Assembly: GCA_031732755.1 (NCBI GenBank)
Contig: JAVMKI010000045.1
Location: 55,922 to 119,921, forward strand
Source: Contendibacter sp031732755
Lineage (GTDB): Bacteria; Pseudomonadota; Gammaproteobacteria; Competibacterales; Competibacteraceae
Reading direction: 5' to 3'
Length of the DNA: 64,000 bases
In this document: piece by piece, positions 36,836 through 45,624 of the stretch
How positions within the stretch are numbered: the stretch's first letter is position 1
How the letters are laid out: the number at the start of each line of letters is the position of its first letter
Notes under the pieces: generated by a model
The model's input: the letters and a program-made list of their open reading frames with translations, nothing else
Told to the model about the DNA's origin: nothing
Database searches by the model: none
Position numbers and translations under genes: made by a program

Positions 36836-38477
36836 CGGGCGCGTCCGGTGGGTGGTGCAACGTCCGCAACAGCAATGGCCCCAGGCTTTCCACGCCGCCC
36901 AGCACCGTCGGACCCGGCGTCATGCCCGCTCGGAATCCCGCCGCCTGAAACGCACCGATCAACTCCGGGTCGCGCGAGAATACATGAACCGGCGTCTGCC
37001 AGGAAATGTCGCGCCCGCCGACGATGGCCGGCGGTTGGTGGTCGCCCAAGACCACGAACAGCGCGTTCGCCGACGCGTGCTGGCGCAGGTAGCCACCCAG
37101 CACCGCCAGGTTGTAACGAACGCTCTGGATATAGGCGGCGGCCAGCGCTTCGCCATCCAGGCGCTCGTTGAGCCCCGCCTCGCCGGGCGCGGCGGTCAGC
37201 GGGGCATCGAACCGGCTCCAGTCCGGGTTATAAGGCGGGGTGGGCGCGAACGGGGCATGGCTGTTGAGCGTCGGGAAAAATACGAACAGCGGCGGCCGAT
37301 TGGCCGGCTCCACTTCGGTGCGGTGCAGCCGGTATAGGCTATACTGGTCGGGAATGATCCAACCGCTGTAAGCGGGGCCGCGATAGTCCAGGCGCGCGGC
37401 ATCGAGAATCGAAGCAAAGCCGTAAAATTGTCCCTCCGGCCAGGCGTAGCGCAGTCCCGGCATCAGCGCCACGCTGCGGTAACCGGCGGCGGCGAAGCGG
37501 CTGACCAGGGTAGGGCGGCTGGAAGCCAGCAGATCGTAATAATCACCCTGATTGGCGATGCGCAGCCCGGACAACAGGCTGGAATGCGCCAGCCAGGACG
37601 AGCCGCCGAACGTGCTGGATTCGACCCGCGCCGAGGCCGTTAGCCAGCCAGCATCGGCCAGCGCCCGCTCCAGGGTGGCGAAATCGCCGGCGAGGGGGTC
37701 GGCGAAGCGGGGAACGTCGAATACCAACGCGCCCTGCGATTCGAGAAAGATCACGAACACATCGCCTCGCCGCAAGCGGTCCAGGTTCGAAACCGGCAAC
37801 GGTGGCTGAACCGCGATCCAGCGGTTGTCCCGGAACACGGTCGCGGCCAGCACCAGTCGCACTTGCTCGACCAGCATGGCGGTCACCGGCGGCGCGAACA
37901 AGGCTTGGATCGCCGGGCGCGGGTTCAGGCGACCCACGCCGTATAACAACAGCAATATCAGGGACAGAATGCCGAGCGCGCGCCGACTGGGAGCGCTGGC
38001 GAGTGCGGTGACGACCGTGCCGACCGCCCAGCGCAGGATGGCGAACAACACGGCCAGCAGTGCCAGCAGTGCGGCGCCGCCCAGCCATATCCGCCAGCTT
38101 GCGACCCGATCCAGAAACAGGGCCGCCACGGCGGGAATGTGCTGGCTGTCCCAGTACAAATGGATGGAGCGACCCATCAGGGCCGGCACGGTGACATCCA
38201 GATAACGTCCCAGCGTCAGGATGATGAATCCGGCCAAAACGGCATTGCGCCACCTGCGTCCCAGGGAGCCGCGCCAAGCGGCGACGAGAACCGACGCCAG
38301 CAGGAGCGCCGCCAGTTCGATGGAGAACTCGGGAGCCCAGCGTACCCCAACCGTCGGCCAACGGTTCTGAAACGTCAGGGCCGAGTTGAGTACGAACAAC
38401 GCGAGCCATACGCTGGAAGCTTTCACGGCTCCGCGGCCCGCGAATCGTCGCCGGAACTGGCTCGTCGCACCGTTCAT
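36786..38477 (-). CDS. LTA synthase/sulfatase-like membrane hydrolase
   Basis: The 563-residue protein has about five N-terminal membrane helices (to about residue 190). A periplasmic alkaline-phosphatase-like domain follows. It contains FVIFLESQGALVF (metal-binding Glu), STFGGSSWLAHSSLLSG (nucleophile region), FPTLNSHAPFAPTPPYN and VLGDHQPPAIVGG (Asp-His metal ligands), as in LtaS/OpgB/sulfatase relatives. Such enzymes transfer or hydrolyse phosphoglycerol or phosphoethanolamine-type groups. It lies 15 bases before the stop side of nothing else on its strand and 15 bases downstream of the Sel1 gene's end coordinate order, so it is read just ahead of that gene. Confidence 0.8.
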   Translation of the reverse strand: MNGATSQFRRRFAGRGAVKASSVWLALFVLNSALTFQNRWPTVGVRWAPEFSIELAALLLASVLVAAWRGSLGRRWRNAVLAGFIILTLGRYLDVTVPALMGRSIHLYWDSQHIPAVAALFLDRVASWRIWLGGAALLALLAVLFAILRWAVGTVVTALASAPSRRALGILSLILLLLYGVGRLNPRPAIQALFAPPVTAMLVEQVRLVLAATVFRDNRWIAVQPPLPVSNLDRLRRGDVFVIFLESQGALVFDVPRFADPLAGDFATLERALADAGWLTASARVESSTFGGSSWLAHSSLLSGLRIANQGDYYDLLASSRPTLVSRFAAAGYRSVALMPGLRYAWPEGQFYGFASILDAARLDYRGPAYSGWIIPDQYSLYRLHRTEVEPANRPPLFVFFPTLNSHAPFAPTPPYNPDWSRFDAPLTAAPGEAGLNERLDGEALAAAYIQSVRYNLAVLGGYLRQHASANALFVVLGDHQPPAIVGGRDISWQTPVHVFSRDPELIGAFQAAGFRAGMTPGPTVLGGVESLGPLLLRTLHHPPDAPVTRSEAHDGPARPYPP

Positions 38478-38492
38478 GCCGACGGCTCCCGG

Positions 38493-40601
38493 CTAATTGG
38501 GTTTCGGCGGCCGGGAACCACGGGTTCCTTGCCACTCGCGAGCCAATTGCCGGGCGCGGGCCAGATCGGCTTCGGTCATCTGGCTGGCGATGGTGTCCAG
38601 CGACTGGGCGGCGCCCACGTAACCGCTGGCCACCGCCAAACTCAACCATTGATACGCCTGGATCAAGTCCGGGACTACTCCCCGACCGGTGCCATGCAGC
38701 ATTCCCAAACCGTATTGAGCCAGCGCCAAACCATCGTTAGCGGCTTGTTGGAACCACTGAAGCGCCTGTGGGTCGTCGCGGGGCACGCCATTTCCGGTCG
38801 CGTAGCTGAGCGCCAGCATCAACTGCGCCAGCGGCAGCTTTTGCTCGGCCGCCTTGCGGTACCAGGCGACGGCCTGCGCCGGGTCGCGCGGCAGTCCGCC
38901 GCGTCCGTCCGCGTACATCAGCCCCAGATTTAGCTGGGCCAACGGTTGATTCTGCTCGGCCGCCTTGCGGTACCATGCCGTGGCCTGCGCCTCGTCGCGT
39001 GGCGCGCCCCGACCGGAGGCGTACAGCATCCCCAGATCGAATTGCGCCACGGCGTCGCCCCTTTGCGCGGCTTCACGGAACCATTTCAGCGCCTGCCGGT
39101 CGTCTTGGGTTACTCCAGCACCGTCGATGTAGAACGTCGCCAGCTGGAACTGGCTGGCGGCATGGCCCTGTTCCGCCGCCTTGCGATACCAGTCCGCCGC
39201 CAGGCCAGCGTCGCGCGCCACGATTTCGCCATTGGCGTACAGCCCAGCCAGCCGGTAACAGGCTTCAATGTGACCCTGTTCCGCCGCCTTGCGCAACCAG
39301 TTGAGTCCGGCTTGGTTGTCGCGCGGCACTCCGTGGCCGGTCAACATCCGTTCCGCAAGCAAAAATTGTGCTTCCGGATAGCCGCCCGCCGCCGCCAGCT
39401 CCAGTAACTGTATCCCCTTAGCCTCATCCAGGATCACCCCACGGCCGTTCAGATAGCCGTTGGCCAGTTCCAATTGCGCGATTGGCAGGTTTTGATCAGC
39501 CGCGCGGCGCAACCATTGCAAGGCTTCCGAAGCATCGCGCGCCGCGCCGCGTCCATCCGCCAGCATTCGCCCCAAAGAGTACTGCGCCAGGGGGTCGCCT
39601 TGCTCAGCGGCCGACCGATACCACTTCACCGCTTCCTTATCATCCTGGGCGACCCCTTGACCCTCGGCGTACAAGCGGCCCAGATTCACTTGCGCTAGCG
39701 CCAGCCCTTGATCGGCAGCCTTGCGCAGCCAGCGTCCCGCTTCCTCGGCGTTGGCGGGAGTGCCTCGGCCCGCCAGCAACCGCACGGCCAGGTTGTACTG
39801 CGCCTCGGCGTGACCCTGCGCCGCCGCCTTGCGATACCAGAGCACCGCGTCCCGGTCGCTGACCGCCGCCACGCCGCGGCCGGCCGCGTACATCGCGCCC
39901 AGGTTGAATTGCGCGGCGGCATGACCCTGTTCCGCCGCCCGCTGGTACCATCGCACGGCTTCCTTGTCGTCGCGCGACACTCCGCGTCCGCTGGCGTAGA
40001 GATTCCCCAGTTCGAACTGCGCGGCGGCGTGGCCCTGTTCCGCCGCCTGTCGGTAGGCGTTGGCGGCTTCCCGCTCATTCCGATCCACCCCCTGACCGGT
40101 CGCGTATTTGCTGGCCAGGGCATACATCGCCTCGGTATTGCCCCCTTGCGCCGCCTTGCGCAACCATAGCAACGCCTCCTTGGGGTGAGGGGCGGCGCTG
40201 GGGTCGGCGGTGTACAGTATCCCGAGCTGGAATTGGGCGTTGGTATTGCCCTGTAACGCCGCCTTGCGAAACCATTCGATGGCGCTGCGCGAATTTTTCT
40301 CCACGCCCTGGCCGCTCAGATACATCTGTCCGACCATCGCCTGGGCTCGGGGATCGTTCTTCGGCGCCTTGGCCCATTCCATGTACTCTTGAAACGCCTT
40401 GGCGTAATCGCCGCGCTGGTAGAATTCGGCGGCGCTGTCGATGGCGGCGTTGGGCGAGGCCGGGCGGGTGTCACCGTAATGCCAATTGCCGGTTTCGTCC
40501 TGCCATTTCTTGATATCCGGCTCGGGCGGTGGCGCGGCTTGGGTCGGACCAGTCAGCAGGCCAGCTAAAAGAATTGCCAACCATAACGCTTTCTTGCGCA
40601 T
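38493..40601 (-). CDS. Exported Sel1-repeat protein with N-terminal DUF4124-like segment
   Basis: The 702-residue protein has a signal peptide (KKALWLAILLAGLLTGPTQA). A DUF4124-like motif follows (DIKKWQDETGNWHYGDTRP), then about sixteen Sel1/TPR-like repeats of 36 residues, with the pattern AAEQGHAAAQFxLGxLYAxGRGVxxD. Such proteins are periplasmic or surface scaffolds for protein-protein contact. No enzymatic motif is seen. The start at 40601 has GGAGG upstream; the longer frame (to 40703) would push the signal peptide inside. Its stop is 15 bases from the start of the sulfatase-like gene, which is read next on the same strand, so both may share a transcript. It is divergent from the ter cluster. 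Confidence 0.9.
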   Translation of the reverse strand: MRKKALWLAILLAGLLTGPTQAAPPPEPDIKKWQDETGNWHYGDTRPASPNAAIDSAAEFYQRGDYAKAFQEYMEWAKAPKNDPRAQAMVGQMYLSGQGVEKNSRSAIEWFRKAALQGNTNAQFQLGILYTADPSAAPHPKEALLWLRKAAQGGNTEAMYALASKYATGQGVDRNEREAANAYRQAAEQGHAAAQFELGNLYASGRGVSRDDKEAVRWYQRAAEQGHAAAQFNLGAMYAAGRGVAAVSDRDAVLWYRKAAAQGHAEAQYNLAVRLLAGRGTPANAEEAGRWLRKAADQGLALAQVNLGRLYAEGQGVAQDDKEAVKWYRSAAEQGDPLAQYSLGRMLADGRGAARDASEALQWLRRAADQNLPIAQLELANGYLNGRGVILDEAKGIQLLELAAAGGYPEAQFLLAERMLTGHGVPRDNQAGLNWLRKAAEQGHIEACYRLAGLYANGEIVARDAGLAADWYRKAAEQGHAASQFQLATFYIDGAGVTQDDRQALKWFREAAQRGDAVAQFDLGMLYASGRGAPRDEAQATAWYRKAAEQNQPLAQLNLGLMYADGRGGLPRDPAQAVAWYRKAAEQKLPLAQLMLALSYATGNGVPRDDPQALQWFQQAANDGLALAQYGLGMLHGTGRGVVPDLIQAYQWLSLAVASGYVGAAQSLDTIASQMTEADLARARQLAREWQGTRGSRPPKPN

Positions 40602-40744
40602 GACCGCCTCCGCTCGAACAGGATGGATGCCCTTGAATTTCCAGCGTCCATCACCATCAATCAATGGCGACAGCCGCCCATCGCGCCTGTTTCTCGCCAT
40701 CAATCCACCTCCGAGTCCGATATTTCATGCCGCTAGCATCTACA

Positions 40745-40758
40745 CTGAAAATTTTCAG
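40745..40758. promoter_or_regulatory. 14-bp perfect palindrome upstream of the ter cluster
   Basis: CTGAAAATTTTCAG is a perfect palindrome in the 228-base AT-rich gap between the Sel1 gene and the first ter gene. It lies 72 bases before the terZ-like ATG. It is a candidate operator for one or both divergent genes. I see no convincing sigma-70 promoter near it. Confidence 0.35.
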
Positions 40759-40829
40759 AATGGCACTTCCACTATCCAAACTTAATCTATTCTAGACCCA
40801 ATTCTATCCTAGCAACCGAGGAAATCCGC

Positions 40830-41432
40830 ATGGCCATCAATCTGCAAAAGGGACAGCGCATCAGCCTGGAAAAGGAAGCGGGACGCAGCTTGAGCCGGGT
40901 CGTCATGGGGCTGGGCTGGGGTATGAAGCAGGTCCAATCCCGTGGTTTTCTGGGTTTCGGTGGCGGCGTCCGCCAGGAAGCCGTGGACCTGGACGCCTCT
41001 TGCCTGCTGTTCGATGTCGGCGGTAACCTCGTCGATACCGTATGGTTTCGACAACTGGAAAGCCGCTGCGGCTCCATCCGCCACAGCGGCGACGACCGCG
41101 CCGGCGGCGGCGAGGTCGGCACCGAGAACGAGCGCATCGCCATTGAATTGAACCGGGTGTCCGCCACGGTGCAAACCCTGATCTTCACCGTCAACAGCTT
41201 CAGTGGCGAGGGCTTTGCTGGAATTCCCAGCGCCTTTTGCCGAATCGTGGACGACGCCAACGGTAGTGAAATCGCCCGCTTCGATCTGTCGCTGGAAGGC
41301 GGCGCGCACACTGGCCTGATCATGACCAAACTGTACCGTCACAACGGTGAGTGGAAGATGCACGCGCTGGGTGAACACGCCAGCGGCCGTACCTTCCACG
41401 ACCTGCTGCCGGCGATTCGGCCCTATCTGTAA
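40830..41432 (+). CDS. terZ: TerD-domain protein, TerZ-like
   Basis: The 200-residue protein begins AINLQKGQRISLEKEAG and contains the calcium-binding-type block AVDLDASCLLFD with GDDRAGGGEVG, characteristic of TerD-domain proteins. An insert in the first half (MKQVQSRGFLGFGGG) and the VDLDASCL form fit TerZ better than TerD. TerD-domain proteins bind calcium and take part in the membrane-linked Ter stress response (tellurite, phage, colicins). GAGGAAA precedes the ATG. It is the first gene of the cluster, with terA 30 bases on. Confidence 0.82.
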   Translation: MAINLQKGQRISLEKEAGRSLSRVVMGLGWGMKQVQSRGFLGFGGGVRQEAVDLDASCLLFDVGGNLVDTVWFRQLESRCGSIRHSGDDRAGGGEVGTENERIAIELNRVSATVQTLIFTVNSFSGEGFAGIPSAFCRIVDDANGSEIARFDLSLEGGAHTGLIMTKLYRHNGEWKMHALGEHASGRTFHDLLPAIRPYL

Positions 41433-41462
41433 AATCCGCCAAAATCCGTCGAAGGAGGCGTC

Positions 41463-42653
41463 ATGGACTTGCAACCTGGCCAGAACATCTCGCTCACCCA
41501 GCGTCAGCCGGCACCGGCAACCGTTGCAATCGTTCTCGCCTGGGAGCCGGCGCATACGCCGCTGGCGATTGATTCCAGCGCTTTCGCCCTGACCAGCCAG
41601 GGCAAGGTGCGCGGCGACGGCGATTTCATCTTCTACAACCAGCCGGCGCTGGCCGGCGGTGGCATCCAGCGCGCTAGCGACGGCCGCGCCTTCACGGTCA
41701 ATTTCACCGCGTTGCCAGCGGCCACCGAGCGGGTGGTCATCGCCCTGACCATCGATCAGGGGCGGCGACGCGGTCAATCCTTCGGCCAGTTGACCCAGGT
41801 CCGGGCGGAAATTCGCGACGTTGGCAGCCAGGCGGTGCTGGCCGCTTTCCCGCTGAACACCAAGATGATGGCGGAAACCGCCCTGATCGTCGGCGAATTG
41901 TACCGGCGCAACGCCGAATGGAAATTCCGCGCCGTCGGCCAGGGCTTCGTCGGCGGACTGGGACCGCTGGCCCAGCAATATGGCGTGGACGTGGCCGATG
42001 ATCCCGACACGGCTGAAGCACCGCCGCCCGCCGCGCCCGCCAAGCCGATCCGGTTGGAAAAGATCACCCTGGAGAAGAAAGGCAGCAGCATCTCGCTGGA
42101 GAAGAAAAACCAGGGTTTCGGCGAAATCGTGGTCAATCTCAATTGGAATCAGGGCGGCGGCAAGGGCTTCTTTGGTCGATTGGCCAACCGCAAGGTGGAC
42201 CTCGACTTGGGCTGCCTGTTCAAGCTGCGCGATGGCCGGGCGGGCGCGGTGCAGGCGTTGGGCAACAGCTTTGGTAACCTGCAACAGCCGCCCTATGTCC
42301 AACTCATGGGCGATGACCGCAGCGGCGCCAGCGCCGCCGGCGAGTTTCTGCGCATCAACGGCCGCCACTGGGACGAAATGGACCGCATCGTGACCTTCGC
42401 CCTGATCTACGAGGGCGCCCCTAACTGGGCGGAAACCGACGCGGTGGTCACGATCCAGACGCCCGACCAACCGACTCTGGAAATCCGTCTCGACAGCCAC
42501 CGCAGCGATCAACGCATGTGCGCGCTGGCGCTGTTGGAGAACCAGGGCGGCAATATCAAGGTCACAAAACTGGTTGAATATTTCCAGGATCACCGCTATC
42601 TGGATCAGGCTTACCACTTTGGCCTGCGCTGGGTCGCCGGGTCCAAGGATTAG
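41463..42653 (+). CDS. terA: Tellurium resistance protein TerA
   Basis: The 396-residue protein has two TerD-like domains joined by a proline/alanine linker near residues 180-200, the TerA architecture. The N-terminal domain has FALTSQGKVRGDGDFIFYNQ but lacks the full DFDLDAS metal motif (LAIDSSAF instead). The C-terminal domain shows NRKVDLDLGCLFKL and QLMGDDRSGA. GAAGGAGG precedes the ATG. In known ter operons TerA accompanies TerZ, TerB, TerC, TerD and TerE. Confidence 0.88.
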   Translation: MDLQPGQNISLTQRQPAPATVAIVLAWEPAHTPLAIDSSAFALTSQGKVRGDGDFIFYNQPALAGGGIQRASDGRAFTVNFTALPAATERVVIALTIDQGRRRGQSFGQLTQVRAEIRDVGSQAVLAAFPLNTKMMAETALIVGELYRRNAEWKFRAVGQGFVGGLGPLAQQYGVDVADDPDTAEAPPPAAPAKPIRLEKITLEKKGSSISLEKKNQGFGEIVVNLNWNQGGGKGFFGRLANRKVDLDLGCLFKLRDGRAGAVQALGNSFGNLQQPPYVQLMGDDRSGASAAGEFLRINGRHWDEMDRIVTFALIYEGAPNWAETDAVVTIQTPDQPTLEIRLDSHRSDQRMCALALLENQGGNIKVTKLVEYFQDHRYLDQAYHFGLRWVAGSKD

Positions 42654-42693
42654 TTTTTCCACCCGATTCGATCACTTTTGGAGGATTGTCCGC

Positions 42694-43149
42694 ATGGCTC
42701 TCGAATGGTTGAAACAGCGTTACAGCGAAGTCTCCGCCGGTCTGAAAACCGAGGTCGCCAAGCTCAAGAACAAAAGTTTTTTGGAGGCGGTGGTGGCCGG
42801 CTGTACGCTGGTGGCTCATGCCGACGGCGTGGTTCGCCCCGAGGAAAAGCAGAAGATGATGGGATTTCTGCGCAACTCCGAGGTGTTGTCGGTATTCAGC
42901 GTGGATGAAGTGATCACGATTTTCGACAAGTACGCCAAGCAATTCGATTTCGACCATCAAATCGGTCAAGCCAGCGCCTTGCAGGCAGTCGCCAAGGTCA
43001 AGGGCAACGAGGCCGAGGCGCGATTGATGGTTCGGGTCTGTTGCGCCGTCGGGGCCGCCGATGGCGACTTCGATGAGAAGGAGAAAGTCGTGGTGCGCAA
43101 GATCTGCGCCGAGTTGGGTCTGAATCCCAAGGACTTCGATCTAACCTGA
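42694..43149 (+). CDS. terB: Tellurium resistance protein TerB
   Basis: The 151-residue length equals that of E. coli TerB. Two acidic repeats, VAHADGVVRPEEKQKM and GAADGDFDEKEKVV, are the metal-binding half-sites of the TerB fold. TerB contacts TerC at the inner membrane. The ATG at 42694 is preceded by GGAGG; the open frame further upstream overlaps terA and is not used. terC follows 16 bases later. Confidence 0.9.
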   Translation: MALEWLKQRYSEVSAGLKTEVAKLKNKSFLEAVVAGCTLVAHADGVVRPEEKQKMMGFLRNSEVLSVFSVDEVITIFDKYAKQFDFDHQIGQASALQAVAKVKGNEAEARLMVRVCCAVGAADGDFDEKEKVVVRKICAELGLNPKDFDLT

Positions 43150-43165
43150 GCGACGCGCGCCAACT

Positions 43166-44215
43166 ATGGAACATCATCTCGGTTTTCCGCTGGAGACCAT
43201 CGCGATCTTCGTGGCGGTGGTGGCTTTTTCGGTTTGGCTGGACCTGCGGCTGCACAAGGATAGCGAGGACATCAGCATCCCCAACGCCGTGGCCTGGTCG
43301 CTGTTCTGGATTTTCCTATCCATCGCGTTTTTCTTCTACCTCAAGATCCACCATGGCGATGATTACGCCGATCTGTTCCTGGCCGGCTACATCCTGGAAA
43401 AATCGTTGTCGGTGGATAACCTGATGGTGTTCGTCGCCATCTTCGCCTCGTTCGGCATCAAGGGCGCCTTGCAGCACCGGATTCTGTACTTCGGCATCCT
43501 GGGCGCGGTGATCTTCCGGATGCTGTTCATCGCCTTCGGGACCAGCTTGTTCGGTTTGAGCACCTGGATCGAATTCGTGTTCGCCGCCATCGTGGCCTGG
43601 ACCGGTTGGAAGATGTTGGCCGGTGTCGGCGGCGACGAGGAGATCGAGGATTACTCCGATCATTGGTCGGTGCGGCTGACCCAGAAACTGGTACCCATTT
43701 TCCCCCGGTTGCACGGCCATCATTTCGTGGTCAGTCACGGCCACGTCAAGACCGTGGTGGAGCGGGACTCCAGCGTGTCGGTCAGTCGGGAGGCCATGGT
43801 CTACGCCACGCCGATGTTGCTCTGCCTGGTCTGCATCGAGGTGTCGGACATCATCTTCGCCTTCGACTCGGTGCCGGCGGTGATCGCGGTGACCCGCGAA
43901 CCGTTGCTGGTCTATTCAGCGGTGATTTTCGCCATCCTCGGTTTGCGCTCGCTGTACTTCGTGCTGGCGGCGGCGCAGAAATATCTGGTGCATCTGGACA
44001 AAGCGGTGGCGGCGTTGCTGTTCTTCATCGCCTTCAAACTGGCGCTGCAAGCGTCCAACCACTTGTTCCACTGGCCCGGTTGGGAAATTTCCGCCAACCT
44101 CGGTCTGATGATCATCCTCGGCACGCTGGCGGTGGGCGTAATTGCCTCGCTGCTGCTGCCCAAGAAGGAAGAAGCTGGGGAAGAAGGCGCGGCGCAATCG
44201 GAGAAATCGGAATAA
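43166..44215 (+). CDS. terC: Tellurium resistance membrane protein TerC
   Basis: The 349-residue integral membrane protein has about eight to nine helices. The conserved acidic membrane motifs are SVDNLMVFVAIFASFG and FAFDSVPAVIAVTREP. This is the TerC/Alx family, associated with metal (manganese) export. In the Ter complex it is the membrane hub that pairs with TerB. A cytoplasmic loop of about 70 residues and a charged C-terminal tail (KKEEAGEEGAAQSEKSE) are present. It sits between terB and terD in the same direction. Confidence 0.92.
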   Translation: MEHHLGFPLETIAIFVAVVAFSVWLDLRLHKDSEDISIPNAVAWSLFWIFLSIAFFFYLKIHHGDDYADLFLAGYILEKSLSVDNLMVFVAIFASFGIKGALQHRILYFGILGAVIFRMLFIAFGTSLFGLSTWIEFVFAAIVAWTGWKMLAGVGGDEEIEDYSDHWSVRLTQKLVPIFPRLHGHHFVVSHGHVKTVVERDSSVSVSREAMVYATPMLLCLVCIEVSDIIFAFDSVPAVIAVTREPLLVYSAVIFAILGLRSLYFVLAAAQKYLVHLDKAVAALLFFIAFKLALQASNHLFHWPGWEISANLGLMIILGTLAVGVIASLLLPKKEEAGEEGAAQSEKSE

Positions 44216-44326
44216 TCGCCCGTAAATCGATGATTTCGCGAAGTCGATGGCGGGTCGGGCGGGCCAAGCCCCAGCCGACCCGCCTGTTTCACCCTCAATC
44301 ATCCACATCCAGGGAGAACGAACCTC

Positions 44327-44905
44327 ATGGCTATTTCCCTCAATAAAGGCGAGCGGCTGTCGCTAGGCAAGGAGGCACCGAATCTGAAGAAGGTGCTGGT
44401 CGGGTTGGGCTGGGACGCCCGAGCCACCGACGGCGCCGATTTCGACCTGGACGCCTCGGCGTTTTTGCTGGGCGCCAGCGGCAAGGTGCGTTCCGACGCC
44501 GACTTCATCTTCTACAACCAATTGAAATCCACTTGTGGTTCGGTGCAGCACACCGGGGACAATCGCACCGGCGCCGGCGAAGGCGACGATGAGGCGCTCA
44601 TGGTGGACTTGTCTCGCGTCCCGGCGGACGTGCAGAAAATCGCCTTCACCGTGACCATCCACGAGGCCGATGCCCGTCGGCAAAACTTCGGCCAGGTCGG
44701 CAACGCCTACATCCGGCTGGTCAACGCCGAAACCAACGCCGAAGTGGCCCGCTACGACCTGGCCGAAGACGCCTCGACCGAGACGGCGATGATCTTTGGA
44801 GAACTGTACCGGCATGGTGGCGAGTGGAAGTTTACCGCGGTCGGCCAGGGTTACGCCGGTGGATTGGCGGCCATGTGCCGGCAATACGGCATCAATATCG
44901 GCTAA
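44327..44905 (+). CDS. terD: Tellurium resistance protein TerD
   Basis: The 192-residue protein is a canonical TerD domain: GADFDLDASAFLLG, DFIFYNQ, GDNRTGAGEGDDE and TIHEADARRQNFGQV. The acidic clusters form two calcium sites. It aligns end to end, without gaps, with the next gene, so the two arose by duplication. AGGGAG is upstream of the ATG. The 111-base gap after terC could hold a secondary promoter, but none is clear. Confidence 0.92.
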   Translation: MAISLNKGERLSLGKEAPNLKKVLVGLGWDARATDGADFDLDASAFLLGASGKVRSDADFIFYNQLKSTCGSVQHTGDNRTGAGEGDDEALMVDLSRVPADVQKIAFTVTIHEADARRQNFGQVGNAYIRLVNAETNAEVARYDLAEDASTETAMIFGELYRHGGEWKFTAVGQGYAGGLAAMCRQYGINIG

Positions 44906-44961
44906 TTCTCCAATTTCCTTCCCGATTCATCACCCCCGGCAACAAGAAAGGAGCCCCCGCG

Positions 44962-45540
44962 ATGGCGATCTCCCTGCAAAAAGGTGGCAACGTTTCCCTC
45001 AGCAAGCAGGCGCCCGGCCTGAAGAAAGTCCATTTTGGGTTGGGTTGGGACTTGCGCAGGACCGACGGCGCCGATTTCGATCTGGACGCCTCGGCCTTCG
45101 TGCTGGACGGCAACGGCAAGGTGTTGAGCGACCAGCACTTCGTGTTTTACAACAACCCCAAAGATCCTTCGGGCGCGATCAAGCACTTGGGCGACAACCG
45201 CACCGGCCAGGGCGAGGGCGATGATGAAGTCATCGAAATCGAACTGGGAACGGTGCCGGCCAACGCTGCCAAGGTGGCGTTCGTGGTCACCATCCACGAA
45301 GCCGAGGCGCGCAAGCAGAACTTCGGTCAGGTAAGCAACGCCTACATCCGCGCGCTCAACGCCGATGGCGGGCAAGAAATCGCCCGCTACGACCTGTCCG
45401 AGGATGCCTCGACCGAGACCGCGATGATTTTCGGCGAACTTTATCGCCACAACGACGAATGGAAATTCAAGGCCATCGGTCAAGGCTACGCGGGTGGATT
45501 GGCGGCGGTGGCCCGCGATTATGGCGTCAATCTCGGTTAG
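44962..45540 (+). CDS. terE: TerD-family protein, TerE
   Basis: The 192-residue protein is a close paralogue of the preceding TerD, with DFDLDASAFVLD, HFVFYNNPKDPSG, GDNRTGQGEGDDE and YDLSEDASTETAMIFGELY. The calcium-binding acidic residues are kept. AAGGAG precedes the ATG at 44962; the longer open frame would overlap terD. It is the last gene of the ter unit and is followed at once by a terminator. Confidence 0.9.
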   Translation: MAISLQKGGNVSLSKQAPGLKKVHFGLGWDLRRTDGADFDLDASAFVLDGNGKVLSDQHFVFYNNPKDPSGAIKHLGDNRTGQGEGDDEVIEIELGTVPANAAKVAFVVTIHEAEARKQNFGQVSNAYIRALNADGGQEIARYDLSEDASTETAMIFGELYRHNDEWKFKAIGQGYAGGLAAVARDYGVNLG

Positions 45541-45578
45541 AATCCGCGGCGCTTGATCGCCGCGCCGCGCTAACCCGT

Positions 45579-45611
45579 GCCCGCCGATTTCGTGGCGGGC
45601 TTTTGCTTTTT
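45579..45611 (+). terminator. Rho-independent terminator after the ter cluster
   Basis: GCCCGCC (45579-45585) and GGCGGGC (45594-45600) form a 7-bp GC stem with an 8-base loop, followed by TTTTGCTTTTT. It lies 39 bases after the terE stop and ends 13 bases before the trpB2 ATG. This also argues against a trpB2 start inside it. Confidence 0.85.
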
Positions 45612-45624
45612 GGACAAAGAGAAA

